A DNA stretch of 64,000 nt from Formicincola oecophyllae (GTDB lineage: Bacteria; Pseudomonadota; Alphaproteobacteria; Acetobacterales; Acetobacteraceae): the NCBI RefSeq assembly GCF_006542395.2, contig NZ_CP038231.1, positions 1,881,807-1,945,806 of the forward strand. The letters are read 5' to 3'. A model generated the notes under the pieces. It did not search any database. It saw nothing but the letters and a program-made list of their open reading frames with translations, and had not been told where the DNA came from. The position numbers were made by a program, and so were the translations under genes. Of this stretch, positions 19,938 to 29,330 are shown in pieces. How positions within the stretch are numbered: the first letter of the stretch is position 1; each line of letters starts with the position of its first letter.

Positions 19938-20957
19938 ATGACCCTCAACCAACCGGGCGCTGCCCAGCATTCCGCCACAGGCATGGCGCCACGTTTCAGG
20001 GGCGCGCGTCACCCCAAAGCCCTGGAGACACTCTCCCTCACTGTGCCTGAGGAGGCTGTGGCCCTTTACGAGGCCGCCCTGCTGCCCCATGCGCTGACGG
20101 TGGGCATGTTCGAAGCCGATGACGAGCAGAAGTTCTGGCGCCTGGAGGCAGTGCGCGAAGCTGGCCAGGACGATGGGCCGCTCCAAGCCGCCCTCATGTT
20201 GGCTGGCCTGGTCAGTGGCGAAAGCCCCGCCATCGTGCGTGAAGCAACCGCCCCCTCTGGCTGGATTGAGAAAACACGCCAGGCCTTCCCTCCCCAGGAC
20301 ATCGGCAAGCGTTTCCGCATTGCTGGCACGCACCTGGAAAACCTGCCGCCCAGCCAGCGCTTGACCATCCGCCTGGACGCTGGCGCGGCCTTCGGCTCTG
20401 GCGAGCACCAGACGACCCGCGGCTGCCTTGTAGCGCTGGAGGCCATGGCTTGGCGCAAGCCAGCGCGCATTCTGGACATGGGGTGCGGTTCAGGCATCCT
20501 GGCCATTGGGGCGGCCATGCTCCTCAACAAGCCTGTGCTGGCAGTGGACATTGACCCGCGTTCTGTTGAAGTCACGCGGGAGAATGCCGCCCTCAACCAC
20601 ATCACCCCTCTGGTGAAGGCGGCTGTGGGCGATGGCTGGCACACCCCTGCCGTGCGCACCCATGCGCCTTACGATCTGGTTTTCGCCAACATCTTGGCGC
20701 GCCCGCTGTGCCGCATGGCGCCAGCCTTAGCTGGTAACCTACTGGCTGGGGGCACGGCCATTCTGGCGGGGCTGCTGGTTTCGCAAGCGCGCCAGGTCAT
20801 CACCGCCCACCAGGCGCAAGGCATGATTTTGGAGCGCATCGCAGCTGACGGTCCTTGGTGCATTCTGACCATGCGCAAAGGCAGCGTCCGCACTCAGCGC
20901 ACTAAACAGCGCAAAGGCGCCAGGCGCCCCAAACGCGCTGCCACCCCTCTGCGCTGA
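19938..20957 (+). CDS. prmA: Ribosomal protein L11 methyltransferase
   Basis: SAM-dependent methyltransferase (339 residues) that trimethylates ribosomal protein L11. Diagnostic PrmA segments are present: LDAGAAFGSGEHQTTRGCL, the SAM-binding ILDMGCGSGILAIGA, and the catalytic-site FANILARPL. The ATG at 19938 was chosen over an upstream GTG at 19887, because the region before it is low-complexity. A basic tail (RTKQRKGARRPKRA) follows the catalytic domain. Xaa-Pro aminopeptidase follows after about 50 bases, the same strand. Confidence 0.92.
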   Translation: MTLNQPGAAQHSATGMAPRFRGARHPKALETLSLTVPEEAVALYEAALLPHALTVGMFEADDEQKFWRLEAVREAGQDDGPLQAALMLAGLVSGESPAIVREATAPSGWIEKTRQAFPPQDIGKRFRIAGTHLENLPPSQRLTIRLDAGAAFGSGEHQTTRGCLVALEAMAWRKPARILDMGCGSGILAIGAAMLLNKPVLAVDIDPRSVEVTRENAALNHITPLVKAAVGDGWHTPAVRTHAPYDLVFANILARPLCRMAPALAGNLLAGGTAILAGLLVSQARQVITAHQAQGMILERIAADGPWCILTMRKGSVRTQRTKQRKGARRPKRAATPLR

Positions 20958-21008
20958 AACCCTGGGGCACAGCCGCCTTCCCCAGATTTTTTGAAGGAAA
21001 ACCACCCC

Positions 21009-23018
21009 ATGAAACCCGGCACCCAGCCCACTCCCCCTTCACAGCGCCAGGCCAGCGCGCAGCCAGGCGGGGGTGGGACGCTGCCCGGCCCACTGCCCCT
21101 GGAACAGCGCCCCGAAGCAGCCCAAGCAGCCCTAGAGGCCATCAGCATAGCACTGGTCCCCACCCTTGGCGCCCCGCTGGACGCTTACGTGGTGCCGCGC
21201 AGTGACGCTTGGCTAGGCGAGTACGTCCCCCCCGCTGATGAGCGCCTGGCCTGGCTGACGGGCTTCACCGGCAGTGCTGGGGCAGCCGTCCTCCACGCCC
21301 ATCCTAGCGCAGGCGGCCTGGCTGGCGCCGTGTTTTCAGACAGCCGCTACACTACCCAAATGGCCCAGCAAGCCCCAGAGGACCTCTGGACTACCCACAG
21401 CAGCAACCCAAGCGATGCTGAAGGCGGCCTGGCTGGACATCTGGGGCGCTTGGCCCAGGCGCGCACCACCAAAGGGCCGTTGCTGGTGGGTTACGACCCC
21501 ACTTTGACCAGCGCCGCCATGTTGAAAAACTGGCAGGGCGCCAACCCCCCTGAACGGGTTCGCTTCACGCCAGCCCCCAATCCCGTTGACGCCGCCTGGC
21601 ATGACCAACCACCACCACCAGCAGGGTCTGCGCGCTTTTTAAAGCTGGACCACGCTGGGGAGCGCAACCGCCAAAAGCGCGCCCGCGCTGGCGCTGCCCT
21701 GGCGCGCGCTGGCGCCGCAGCAGCCCTACTGGGGGATGCCACCTCCGTAGCGTGGCTGTTGAACATGCGCGGCGATGACCTGGCCATGGTGCCGGTGACG
21801 CGCGCCCATGCCTTGCTCCATGCTGACGGCACAGCGGAGCTTTTCCTCCAGCCAGAACGCATGAGCGCGCCAGACCGCGCCAGGCTGGCTGCTGAAGGGG
21901 TGAGCATCCATCACCCCCAAGCCATGGCCCAGCGCTTGCAGGCCTTGGCAGGGCAGCGCGTGGGGGTTGACCCTGCCACTGTCACCCTCCACCTGGCTAA
22001 CCTTCTGGAGAAGGCAGGGGCTGAAACCGTGCCTTTGCCAGACCCAACCCACCCCTTGCGCGCCGTTAAAAACGCTGTGGAACAGCAAGGCCAGCGCCAA
22101 GCGCAGCTGATAGACGGCGTTGCGATAGTGCGCTTCCTCCATGCACTGGAAGGGGAAGGCGTTGGCCAAAGCGAAAGCGCCCTGGCACGCAGGCTGGACG
22201 GGCTGCGCCTCAGCCATCCCCAATGCGTTGGGCTGAGCTTTGATACCATCAGCGCCACTGGACCCCATGCGGCCCTGCCCCATTACAGGGCGCTGCCAGG
22301 TCAGGACGCCATTTTGGGCAATGGCGCGCTTTACCTGGTGGATAGCGGCGGGCAGTATCCCTTTGGCACCACGGACATTACGCGCACGTGGTGGGTGGGG
22401 GACGCTACCCCCCCTGATGACATCATGGAAGCCTACACGCGCGTTCTGAAAGGCCACATCGCTCTGGCCACCTTGGTGTTTCCAGCTGGCACGCCTGGAA
22501 GCTTGCTTGATTCCTTCGCGCGTGCGCCGCTTTGGGCCGCTGGGCTTGATTATGGCCACGGCACGGGCCATGGGGTGGGCAGTTATCTGTCCGTTCACGA
22601 AGGCCCCCACAGCATCACCCCAGGCAACCGCCATGTCGGCTTTGAGGCCGGCATGATCGTCTCCAACGAACCTGGCTATTACCGCCCAGGCGATTTCGGC
22701 ATCCGGACAGAAAACCTGCTTCTGGCTGTCCCAGCCCCCTTCAGGGGGGAGGGGAAGGCGTTCCTAGCGTTTGAGACCCTGACCCTGGCCCCCATCAACA
22801 GGCGCCTCATTAAGCGCGGGCTTCTCAATAGTGATGAGCTAGCGTGGCTTGACCATTACCATGGCCGCGTTCTCTCAGCTTTAACGCCGCGCCTGGAAGG
22901 GCAGCTGCGCCAGGAAAGCGCCCAGTTCGGCCCTGGCAGCCAGCAGGTGGCTGAAACCCGCGCTGTCCTGGAATGGCTGGAGCGTGCCTGCGCCCCTTTG
23001 GAGGGGGAGCGGACTTAA
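21009..23018 (+). CDS. Xaa-Pro aminopeptidase (M24B)
   Basis: Metallopeptidase that removes an N-terminal residue preceding proline. At 669 residues it fits the long, three-domain form with two creatinase-like N-terminal domains and a C-terminal pita-bread catalytic domain. Metal-binding segments are VDSGGQYPFGTTDITRTW, HGTGHGVGSYLSVHEGP, NEPGYYRPGDFGIRTEN. The ATG at 21009 is preceded by GAAGGA at good distance; an earlier TTG is less likely. A Pro/Gly/Gln-rich stretch of about 30 residues precedes the first domain. Confidence 0.93.
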   Translation: MKPGTQPTPPSQRQASAQPGGGGTLPGPLPLEQRPEAAQAALEAISIALVPTLGAPLDAYVVPRSDAWLGEYVPPADERLAWLTGFTGSAGAAVLHAHPSAGGLAGAVFSDSRYTTQMAQQAPEDLWTTHSSNPSDAEGGLAGHLGRLAQARTTKGPLLVGYDPTLTSAAMLKNWQGANPPERVRFTPAPNPVDAAWHDQPPPPAGSARFLKLDHAGERNRQKRARAGAALARAGAAAALLGDATSVAWLLNMRGDDLAMVPVTRAHALLHADGTAELFLQPERMSAPDRARLAAEGVSIHHPQAMAQRLQALAGQRVGVDPATVTLHLANLLEKAGAETVPLPDPTHPLRAVKNAVEQQGQRQAQLIDGVAIVRFLHALEGEGVGQSESALARRLDGLRLSHPQCVGLSFDTISATGPHAALPHYRALPGQDAILGNGALYLVDSGGQYPFGTTDITRTWWVGDATPPDDIMEAYTRVLKGHIALATLVFPAGTPGSLLDSFARAPLWAAGLDYGHGTGHGVGSYLSVHEGPHSITPGNRHVGFEAGMIVSNEPGYYRPGDFGIRTENLLLAVPAPFRGEGKAFLAFETLTLAPINRRLIKRGLLNSDELAWLDHYHGRVLSALTPRLEGQLRQESAQFGPGSQQVAETRAVLEWLERACAPLEGERT

Positions 23019-23098
23019 CGCCACGCCTTGGGAGTCACGCCTTCAAAGCGCGCCCAGCCCCACAGCTTTGCCTGGGCGCCCCTTTTCACCAGGGCTGG

Positions 23099-23965
23099 TT
23101 AAAAGCAAAGCAGCTGACCAGTGGCAGCTTCCGCCATGAAGCTCACCATGCCAGTAATGGCGGCGCCTGAAAGCGCGCTGGGCTTCTCATGGTTGATGGA
23201 GGCCAGCTGAAGGGCAGCCTCGCAAGCTTGTAAGCGCCCCCCCAGCGCTTGGACCTGGCTAAGAAGCTCCGCCAAGGTGGCCACGCGGCAGGCACGGGCG
23301 TGGCGCTCATTCTCCCCATACATCTCCGCCCGCAAAGGGGGGGAGAGGGCGATGATGGCCGCCCCGCTGAACAGCATGGTGGTGGGGCGCCTCAGTAAAA
23401 GAGCAGCGGTGGCTGCCGTTAACGCGCTGTGCAGGTGCGACCACTCAGCGCTGCACAGAATCATGAACAAGGGCTGGCTTCCTTGGGTGGAGGAAGCTTG
23501 GTTAGGGCTGGATGGAGGAGCGGCAGGCGTGCCTATACTGGCACTATCAAGGGCAGCGCCCCTGTCGGTCATGAAGGGGTCAACGCCGTAAGGGTCGCCT
23601 TTGTAGAAATCCTCCTCTCGGTGGGGGCGGGGCTTTTTCAAGGCTTGCTCTGCCAGGGCTGCCTCAGCCACGCTGAGCAGGCCCTTAAGGGCACTTAGCA
23701 CGGGGTTGGCGCTGGTGGCGCTGCCTGTGTCCTGGCTGGCTTGGGCAGGCGCTGTACTGATGGTGCTTTGGCCTGGCGCAATGGCCATGGCCTGGGGACT
23801 GCTGGGGTCCGCCAAATCCATGGCGCTTGTCGGAGATAGCAGGATGGCCACGGCCCCAACCTTTGCCGGGGCGTCCTCAAACGGGTCTTTGAAACGGCCA
23901 GGCCCCGCCCCAGTCACGCCCTGGCGGCCGCGTGCCTTGGGTTTTTCATCCTGCCCCTTAGCCAT
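23099..23965 (-). CDS. DsrE/F-like domain protein with long low-complexity N-terminus
   Basis: The C-terminal half of this 288-residue protein looks like a DsrE/DsrF-type sulfur-relay fold: LFMILCSAEWSHLHSALTAA, then TTMLFSGAAIIAL, LLSQVQALGGRLQACEAAL and a final AITGMVSFMAEAATG. The family is known for small sulfur-transfer or redox proteins. The first ~150 residues are Ala/Pro/Ser-rich and probably disordered, unusual for the family. The start overlaps the stop of the ThiF/HesA gene by a few bases, suggesting co-translation with an enzyme that adenylates sulfur carriers. Confidence 0.65.
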   Translation of the reverse strand: MAKGQDEKPKARGRQGVTGAGPGRFKDPFEDAPAKVGAVAILLSPTSAMDLADPSSPQAMAIAPGQSTISTAPAQASQDTGSATSANPVLSALKGLLSVAEAALAEQALKKPRPHREEDFYKGDPYGVDPFMTDRGAALDSASIGTPAAPPSSPNQASSTQGSQPLFMILCSAEWSHLHSALTAATAALLLRRPTTMLFSGAAIIALSPPLRAEMYGENERHARACRVATLAELLSQVQALGGRLQACEAALQLASINHEKPSALSGAAITGMVSFMAEAATGQLLCF

Positions 23966-24800
23966 GGTGAGGCACCCCTTGCTCTGCAGCCCCTTGCCTT
24001 GCGCCCTCCTGAACCATGCTATAGTGGGGGCAGCTTAGGCTGGCGCGCAACGTCAAGCCACGCAAACGCATGTCCTGCCCCTCCCAAAGGTGCAGCGTGC
24101 TTTCAAGGGCCTGTTGGCGTGCTGGCTCCAGCAGCAGCCGCACCACCTCAAGCGCCATCATTTGCGCCACCAACCCTGGTACTGGACCTATCACGCCAGC
24201 GCCAGTGCAGCTGGCAGCGGGGCTTCCAGCCATGTGGGGGTGGAGGCAGCGCTGGCATGGCCCGCCAGGGTGGGCTGGGAAATGCACCATCCAGCCTGAC
24301 CAGCCCTGCGCTGCCCCTGAAACCAGGCTGCGCCCAGCGCGCTTGCAAGCGTCTGAAAGCAGCAGGCGGGTGGTGGCATCATCAGTGGCATCACACACAA
24401 TGTCGTAACGGGGCACCTGCGCCGCCATGAAGGCGGCGTCAGCAGCGTGTTCATGCCCGTCCAGCCAGGCAGCGCTGTTGAGCGCGCGCAAATGGGCCAA
24501 CAGGGCCGCCACCTTGGGCCGGCCCACGTCACTTTCCACAAAAGGCGGCTGGCGGTGGAGGTTGCTGAGGGCGACCTGGTCATGGTCAACCACCCCCACC
24601 CTGCCAACGCCAGCGCCCACCAATGCGCGCGCCAAGGGTGCGCCTAGGCCGCCAGCGCCCACCACCAGCACGGCTGCGTTAGCCAGCCGCGCCTGGCCAG
24701 CGGCCCCCACATTAGGCAGCAGCACCTGGCGGGAATGGCGCTCCAGTTCAGCAGGGGTGAAGTCAAGCGGCCCCTTGGGTGTGGACTGGCGTTCAGGCAG
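23958..24800 (-). CDS. HesA/MoeB/ThiF family adenylyltransferase
   Basis: E1-like enzyme that adenylates the C-terminus of a ubiquitin-like sulfur carrier for molybdopterin or thiamine synthesis. Features: nucleotide-binding VLVVGAGGLGAPLARAL, the DHDQVALSNLHRQ motif, and DATDDATTR. The conserved family N-terminus (LDFTPAELERHSRQVLLPNVG) lies upstream of the first standard start codon (GTG at 24725). A CTG at 24800 with AGGAAG nine bases upstream gives the full-length 280-residue protein, so I chose this rare start. It overlaps the DUF3126 stop. The zinc-binding Cys pair (CQRC) is visible. Confidence 0.8.
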   Translation of the reverse strand: MPERQSTPKGPLDFTPAELERHSRQVLLPNVGAAGQARLANAAVLVVGAGGLGAPLARALVGAGVGRVGVVDHDQVALSNLHRQPPFVESDVGRPKVAALLAHLRALNSAAWLDGHEHAADAAFMAAQVPRYDIVCDATDDATTRLLLSDACKRAGRSLVSGAAQGWSGWMVHFPAHPGGPCQRCLHPHMAGSPAASCTGAGVIGPVPGLVAQMMALEVVRLLLEPARQQALESTLHLWEGQDMRLRGLTLRASLSCPHYSMVQEGARQGAAEQGVPHHG

Positions 24801-25017
24801 GGGGAAGGTCTTCCTGAAGGACCGTGATGTTGATGGCGTAGGTCACCTCCCCATCCTCATCATCACGGTAGACGGTGCCGACTGCCTCAGGCCCCACGGC
24901 GACTTCGAAACTGCCTTTGCGGGTGGCGTCTGGGCGCACGGTGATGTCCGGGCTGTGCAGGAGGCGGCGCAACGCCCCCTGCAGGCGGGGGATTTCAGAA
25001 GCGGAAAGGTCAGCCAT
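24793..25017 (-). CDS. DUF3126 family protein
   Basis: A 74-residue alphaproteobacterial protein of unknown function. The family pattern is clear: an N-terminal helix (IPRLQGALRRLLHSPDITV), a central strand FEVAVGPEAVGTVYRDDEDGEV and YAINITVL. The ATG at 25017 was chosen over an earlier in-frame start because it matches the usual length. It overlaps the start of the ThiF/HesA gene and may be expressed with it. Confidence 0.85.
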   Translation of the reverse strand: MADLSASEIPRLQGALRRLLHSPDITVRPDATRKGSFEVAVGPEAVGTVYRDDEDGEVTYAINITVLQEDLPPA

Positions 25018-25184
25018 GGCAGTTCCTGGAAGTGGTTGCAGGTGGGGCCGCAACAGCCGCCCCTGAAGGCCAGTCCATAAACGATGACGCTACACAGGGC
25101 AAAATCTGCTGAGCCACCGCTGGCCAACCTTTGCCCTGGCTGGGGCTTAGGGATTGGCGCAGGGGCTAAGCCAGGGCTCGTCTT

Positions 25185-26105
25185 TCAGCCGCCGAAGGTG
25201 GCCGGGTCAGGCCCTAGGCGCCCAGCGGGGCTGTCCAGCCCAGCCATGGCCGCCATCTGCGCTGCTGAAAGGGTAAAGTTGAAGATGTCGGCGTTTTCCA
25301 CCATGCGCGCTTTGTGGACCGATTTGGGGATGACAGCGCAGCCACGCTGCAGCAGCCAGCGCAGCACCACCTGGGCTGGCGTGCGGCCTGTGGCCTTGGC
25401 GATGTCGACTACGACAGGCAGCCCCAGCGCTTCCCCGCCGCCTAGCGGGCGCCACGCTTCTGGCAGAATGCCGTTTTCCAGGCAGTAATCCACCAACGCG
25501 CGCTGCTGGAAGCGGGGGTGGATCTCAATCTGGTTCACCGCTGGCAGGATGCCTGTCTCAGCCTCCAGGCGCGCCAAGTGTGGCGCCAGGAAGTTGGAAA
25601 CGCCAATGGCGCGCACACGCCCTTCACGCCGCAGTTGGATGAGGGCGCGCCACGTCTCCACGTAGCGGTCCTGACCAGGACATGGCCAATGGATGAGGTA
25701 GAGGTCGATCCGGCCTTGGCCAATCAGCTTCTCGCTGGCTTCAAAAGCGCGCAGGGCCTGGTCGTAACCTTGGCAGTTATTCCAAAGCTTGGTGGTGATG
25801 AACAGGCTGGGGTTGTGGCGTGCCGCCACGCCAACGCCAGCCTCATTGCCATAGAAGGCGGCCGTGTCCACAGCGCGGTAGCCAACGCTGCTGGCCTCGC
25901 GCACCACCTGGGCAGTTTCGAGGGCAGGGGTGCGCCAAACGCCAAGCCCCAGCCAAGGCATCAACGTGCCGCAGCGCAGGCGCACATTGGCCTTTGGGCT
26001 GTTGGGGGCGAACGGCCCTTGGTTGAGGAACAGTCCCTTGCCAGCTTTGGCGGCCTTCACAAGGGGGGCGCTTGCTGGTGGGTTGGGTTGTTGGGTGGGT
26101 TGCAT
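25185..26105 (-). CDS. Aldo/keto reductase
   Basis: NADPH-dependent oxidoreductase of the AKR5/2,5-diketo-D-gluconate reductase type (306 residues). The catalytic tetrad is visible: Asp in VDTAAFY, Tyr in FYGNE, Lys in TTKLWNN and His in LIHWPCPG. The cofactor-binding end has the VIPKSVHKARMVEN signature. In acetic-acid-type bacteria such enzymes reduce keto-sugars; substrate cannot be decided here. The first ~40 residues are an unusual low-complexity extension. The stop is 168 bases from DUF3126, so it is probably a separate unit. Confidence 0.9.
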   Translation of the reverse strand: MQPTQQPNPPASAPLVKAAKAGKGLFLNQGPFAPNSPKANVRLRCGTLMPWLGLGVWRTPALETAQVVREASSVGYRAVDTAAFYGNEAGVGVAARHNPSLFITTKLWNNCQGYDQALRAFEASEKLIGQGRIDLYLIHWPCPGQDRYVETWRALIQLRREGRVRAIGVSNFLAPHLARLEAETGILPAVNQIEIHPRFQQRALVDYCLENGILPEAWRPLGGGEALGLPVVVDIAKATGRTPAQVVLRWLLQRGCAVIPKSVHKARMVENADIFNFTLSAAQMAAMAGLDSPAGRLGPDPATFGG

Positions 26106-26360
26106 GGTTATGCTCTCCTCAATCCAGCGGTGGTGGTACCTGGTTCATCCTGGCTGATGTGGCCGTTCACACCACCCTGCCACAGCGTCCACCACCATGC
26201 CAGGCACGGCCTCCCTTGGTCTGATCTTGGGCCTGGTTCTGGGATGCCCCAGGCAAAAACTGCGCTGGGGGAGGGTGGCGGTTAAACGCCTGAACGCTTA
26301 AAACTGGGGGGAACGTCCCTTAGTGACAGCCCCTTCAGCAGCCAGCCCCTCAGGTGCCCC

Positions 26361-29141
26361 ATGTCAGAAAGCCCCACCGCCACCACCCCAACAGCAACAC
26401 TGGCGCCGGGACCATTAGACAAGGCCTTTGAGCCAGCACACCATGAAGGCGCGCTCTACCAGCGCTGGATGGCTGAAGGCGCCTTCAAAGCGGACCCAGC
26501 CCAGCCAGGCCAGGCCTACAGCATCGTCTTCCCGCCGCCCAACGTCACGGGCACGCTGCACCTGGGGCACGCGCTGACTTTCACACTGCAGGACATCCTC
26601 TGCCGTTGGCAGCGCCTTAAAGGCGCCAACGTGCTGTTCCAGCCTGGCACGGACCATGCCGGCATCGCTACCCAGATGGTGGTGGAGCGCATGTTGGATA
26701 GGGAGGGCACCTCCCGCACGGCCTTGGGCCGCCCTGGCTTCCTGGAGCGCGTCTGGGCCTGGAAGGAGGAGCATGGCGGCCGCATTGTGGAGCAGCTCAA
26801 GCGCCTTGGCACTTCAGCTGATTGGAGCCGCGAGCGCTTCACCATGGATGATGGCCTCTCCCGCGCTGTGCGCCGCGTTTTCGTGCAGCTTTATAAAGAG
26901 GGGCTGATTTACCGCGACCGCCGCTTGGTAAACTGGGACCCAGCCTTCCGTTCCGCCATTTCCGACCTGGAGGTGGACAATAAAGAAACCAAGGGCAGCC
27001 TGTGGCACGTGCGCTACCCTGTTGAGCGCGATGGCAAGCTGACGGGGGAGTACGTCACCATCGCCACCACAAGGCCAGAGACCATGCTGGCTGACGCCGC
27101 CGTGGCCGTCCACCCATCAGACGAACGCTTTGCCCACCTCAAAGGGGCGCATGTGCGCCTGCCGCTGACGGGGCGGCGCGTCCCCCTCATCGAGGATGAG
27201 CACTCAGACCCTGAAAAGGGCACAGGCGCTGTCAAAATCACCCCTGCGCATGATTTCAATGATTTTGAGGTCGGCCAGCGCCACAACCTGCCCGCCCCCA
27301 CCATGCTGGACGAAGGCGCCAACATCTGGCTTGACGAAATCATGGGGGAGGTGGAAGCCATCGCTGGTGTTTCAGACCCGGCCTTCGTCAGCGCCCTGGC
27401 CGGCATGGGCCGTGACGATGCCAGAAAGGCCATGGTGGCTGAGCTGGACCGCCTGGGCTTCCTGGCTGCTGTAGAGGACCACACCCTCCAGCAGCCCGTG
27501 GCTGAGCGTGGTGGGGCTGTGGTGGAACCGCGCCTGACCATGCAATGGTACTGTGACGCCCCCAAGCTGGCCGGCCCCGCCATCAAAGCTGTGGAGGGTG
27601 GCGCCATCGCGTTCGAGCCCAAGCAGTGGGAGAATACCTTCTTCGCCTGGATGCGCGACATCCGCCCCTGGTGCATCAGCCGCCAGCTGTGGTGGGGCCA
27701 CCGCCTGCCCGTCTGGTACGGCAGCGATGGCCGCACTTACGTGGCTGAGACGGAAGAGGAAGCCCTGGCTGAAGCCCGCGCCCACTCAGGCCCTGACGTG
27801 GCGTTGCGCCAGGATGAAGACGTCCTCGACACCTGGTTCAGCTCTGGCCTGTGGCCGTTCAGCACGCTTGGCTGGCCTGACCGCAACGACCCCTTCCTGG
27901 AGCGCTACTACCCCACAAGCACTTTGGTGACGGGCTTTGACATTATCTTCTTCTGGGTTTCACGCATGATGATGCTGGGGCTGCACTTCATGGAGGAAGT
28001 GCCCTTCAGAAAAGTGGTCATCCATGGTCTGGTCCGTGATGAGAACGGGCAGAAGATGTCCAAGTCCAAGGGCAATGGCATCGACCCCCTCGACCTCATC
28101 GCTGAGTATGGCGCTGACGCCACCCGCCTGACCATCTGCGCTGGCACGGGCCCCGGGCGCGACATTAAATTGGGCCGGGGCCTGGTGGAGGAGCGGCGCG
28201 CCTTCATCACCAAGCTGTGGAACGCCGCCCGCTTCGCTGAGATGAACCAAGCCATCCCCCGCGAAGGCGCAGCCCCCTTCAACCCCAACGCCGCCCAGGG
28301 CACGCTTGCGCGCTGGATCGTGGCAGAGGCCCAGAAGGCAGCCCACGGCGCCAACAACGCGCTTGAGGCCTCCCGCTTTGATGATTACGCGCGCCTCACC
28401 AGCCAATTTGTGCGCGATGTGTTCTGCGACTGGTTCCTGGAGTTCGCCAAGGGCGTCTTCAACAGCGATGACGCCGCCAACCAGGCGGAGAAGGCGGAAC
28501 TGCGTGCAGCCACTGCCTGGGCCTTAGGCGCCATCCTGCGCATGTTGCACCCTGTAATGCCATTTGTGACAGCGACCTTGTGGGACAAAATGGGCTATGG
28601 CGCCCTTCAAGGTGACATCACCAAGCAGCGCTGGCCTGAAATGGCCCAGCCAGGCCAGGGGGACCAAAGTCACGAAAGCGAGATCGCTTGGCTGATGGAC
28701 GTCATTTCAGCTGTGCGTTCCGTGCGCGCTGAAATGAACGTGCCGCCATCACGCAAAGCCCCTCTCCTGCTGCGCGGTGCTGACGCCCCAACCATGGCGC
28801 GTGCTCAAAAATGGCAGGAGGTCCTAGGCCGCATGGGCCGCATTGAGGGGGTGGAGAGCGTGGCTGAAGTCCCAGGGGAAGTCTGCGCCCAAGTGGTGTT
28901 CGAACAGGGGACGGGATTCATCCCCCTTGGCAGCTTGATTGACATCAACGCAGAAAAGGAACGTCTGGCGCGCGACATCCAGAAAGTGGAAGGGGAGATC
29001 ACCAAAGTCTCCAAAATGTTGGGCAATGAGAAGTTCCTGGCCCGCGCCAAGCCAGAGGTCGTGGCGGAAAACCGCGCCCGCCTGGCCCAGTTCGAAGCCA
29101 CGCGCAGCCGCCTCCAGGCTGGCCTCGCCCGCTTGGGGTAA
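26361..29141 (+). CDS. valS: Valyl-tRNA synthetase
   Basis: Class Ia aminoacyl-tRNA synthetase (926 residues). HIGH motif appears as HLGHAL (about residue 66) and KMSKS as QKMSKSKGNGIDP (about residue 564). The editing domain, anticodon-binding domain and the C-terminal coiled-coil arm (EKERLARDIQKVEGEITKV) that contacts tRNA-Val are complete. It is a single transcription unit with a 255-base upstream region; the downstream side opens into the repeat island. Confidence 0.97.
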   Translation: MSESPTATTPTATLAPGPLDKAFEPAHHEGALYQRWMAEGAFKADPAQPGQAYSIVFPPPNVTGTLHLGHALTFTLQDILCRWQRLKGANVLFQPGTDHAGIATQMVVERMLDREGTSRTALGRPGFLERVWAWKEEHGGRIVEQLKRLGTSADWSRERFTMDDGLSRAVRRVFVQLYKEGLIYRDRRLVNWDPAFRSAISDLEVDNKETKGSLWHVRYPVERDGKLTGEYVTIATTRPETMLADAAVAVHPSDERFAHLKGAHVRLPLTGRRVPLIEDEHSDPEKGTGAVKITPAHDFNDFEVGQRHNLPAPTMLDEGANIWLDEIMGEVEAIAGVSDPAFVSALAGMGRDDARKAMVAELDRLGFLAAVEDHTLQQPVAERGGAVVEPRLTMQWYCDAPKLAGPAIKAVEGGAIAFEPKQWENTFFAWMRDIRPWCISRQLWWGHRLPVWYGSDGRTYVAETEEEALAEARAHSGPDVALRQDEDVLDTWFSSGLWPFSTLGWPDRNDPFLERYYPTSTLVTGFDIIFFWVSRMMMLGLHFMEEVPFRKVVIHGLVRDENGQKMSKSKGNGIDPLDLIAEYGADATRLTICAGTGPGRDIKLGRGLVEERRAFITKLWNAARFAEMNQAIPREGAAPFNPNAAQGTLARWIVAEAQKAAHGANNALEASRFDDYARLTSQFVRDVFCDWFLEFAKGVFNSDDAANQAEKAELRAATAWALGAILRMLHPVMPFVTATLWDKMGYGALQGDITKQRWPEMAQPGQGDQSHESEIAWLMDVISAVRSVRAEMNVPPSRKAPLLLRGADAPTMARAQKWQEVLGRMGRIEGVESVAEVPGEVCAQVVFEQGTGFIPLGSLIDINAEKERLARDIQKVEGEITKVSKMLGNEKFLARAKPEVVAENRARLAQFEATRSRLQAGLARLG

Positions 29142-29330
29142 AGGCCCAGCACGTCAAGCTCAGGGCGGTGGATTAGGGGCAAGGGTTGGGTGGCACCGCC
29201 TGGTTCATGCCCAGGCCCTGCTGCCCTTGGATGTGTCCCATCCCCTAGGCAACCCCTCCCTCCCAAAGCCCCTTGAACCAACCAGACTTTCAAAAAGGCT
29301 CTAACAAAGGACCCTTAAGTTAAGTCTTCG

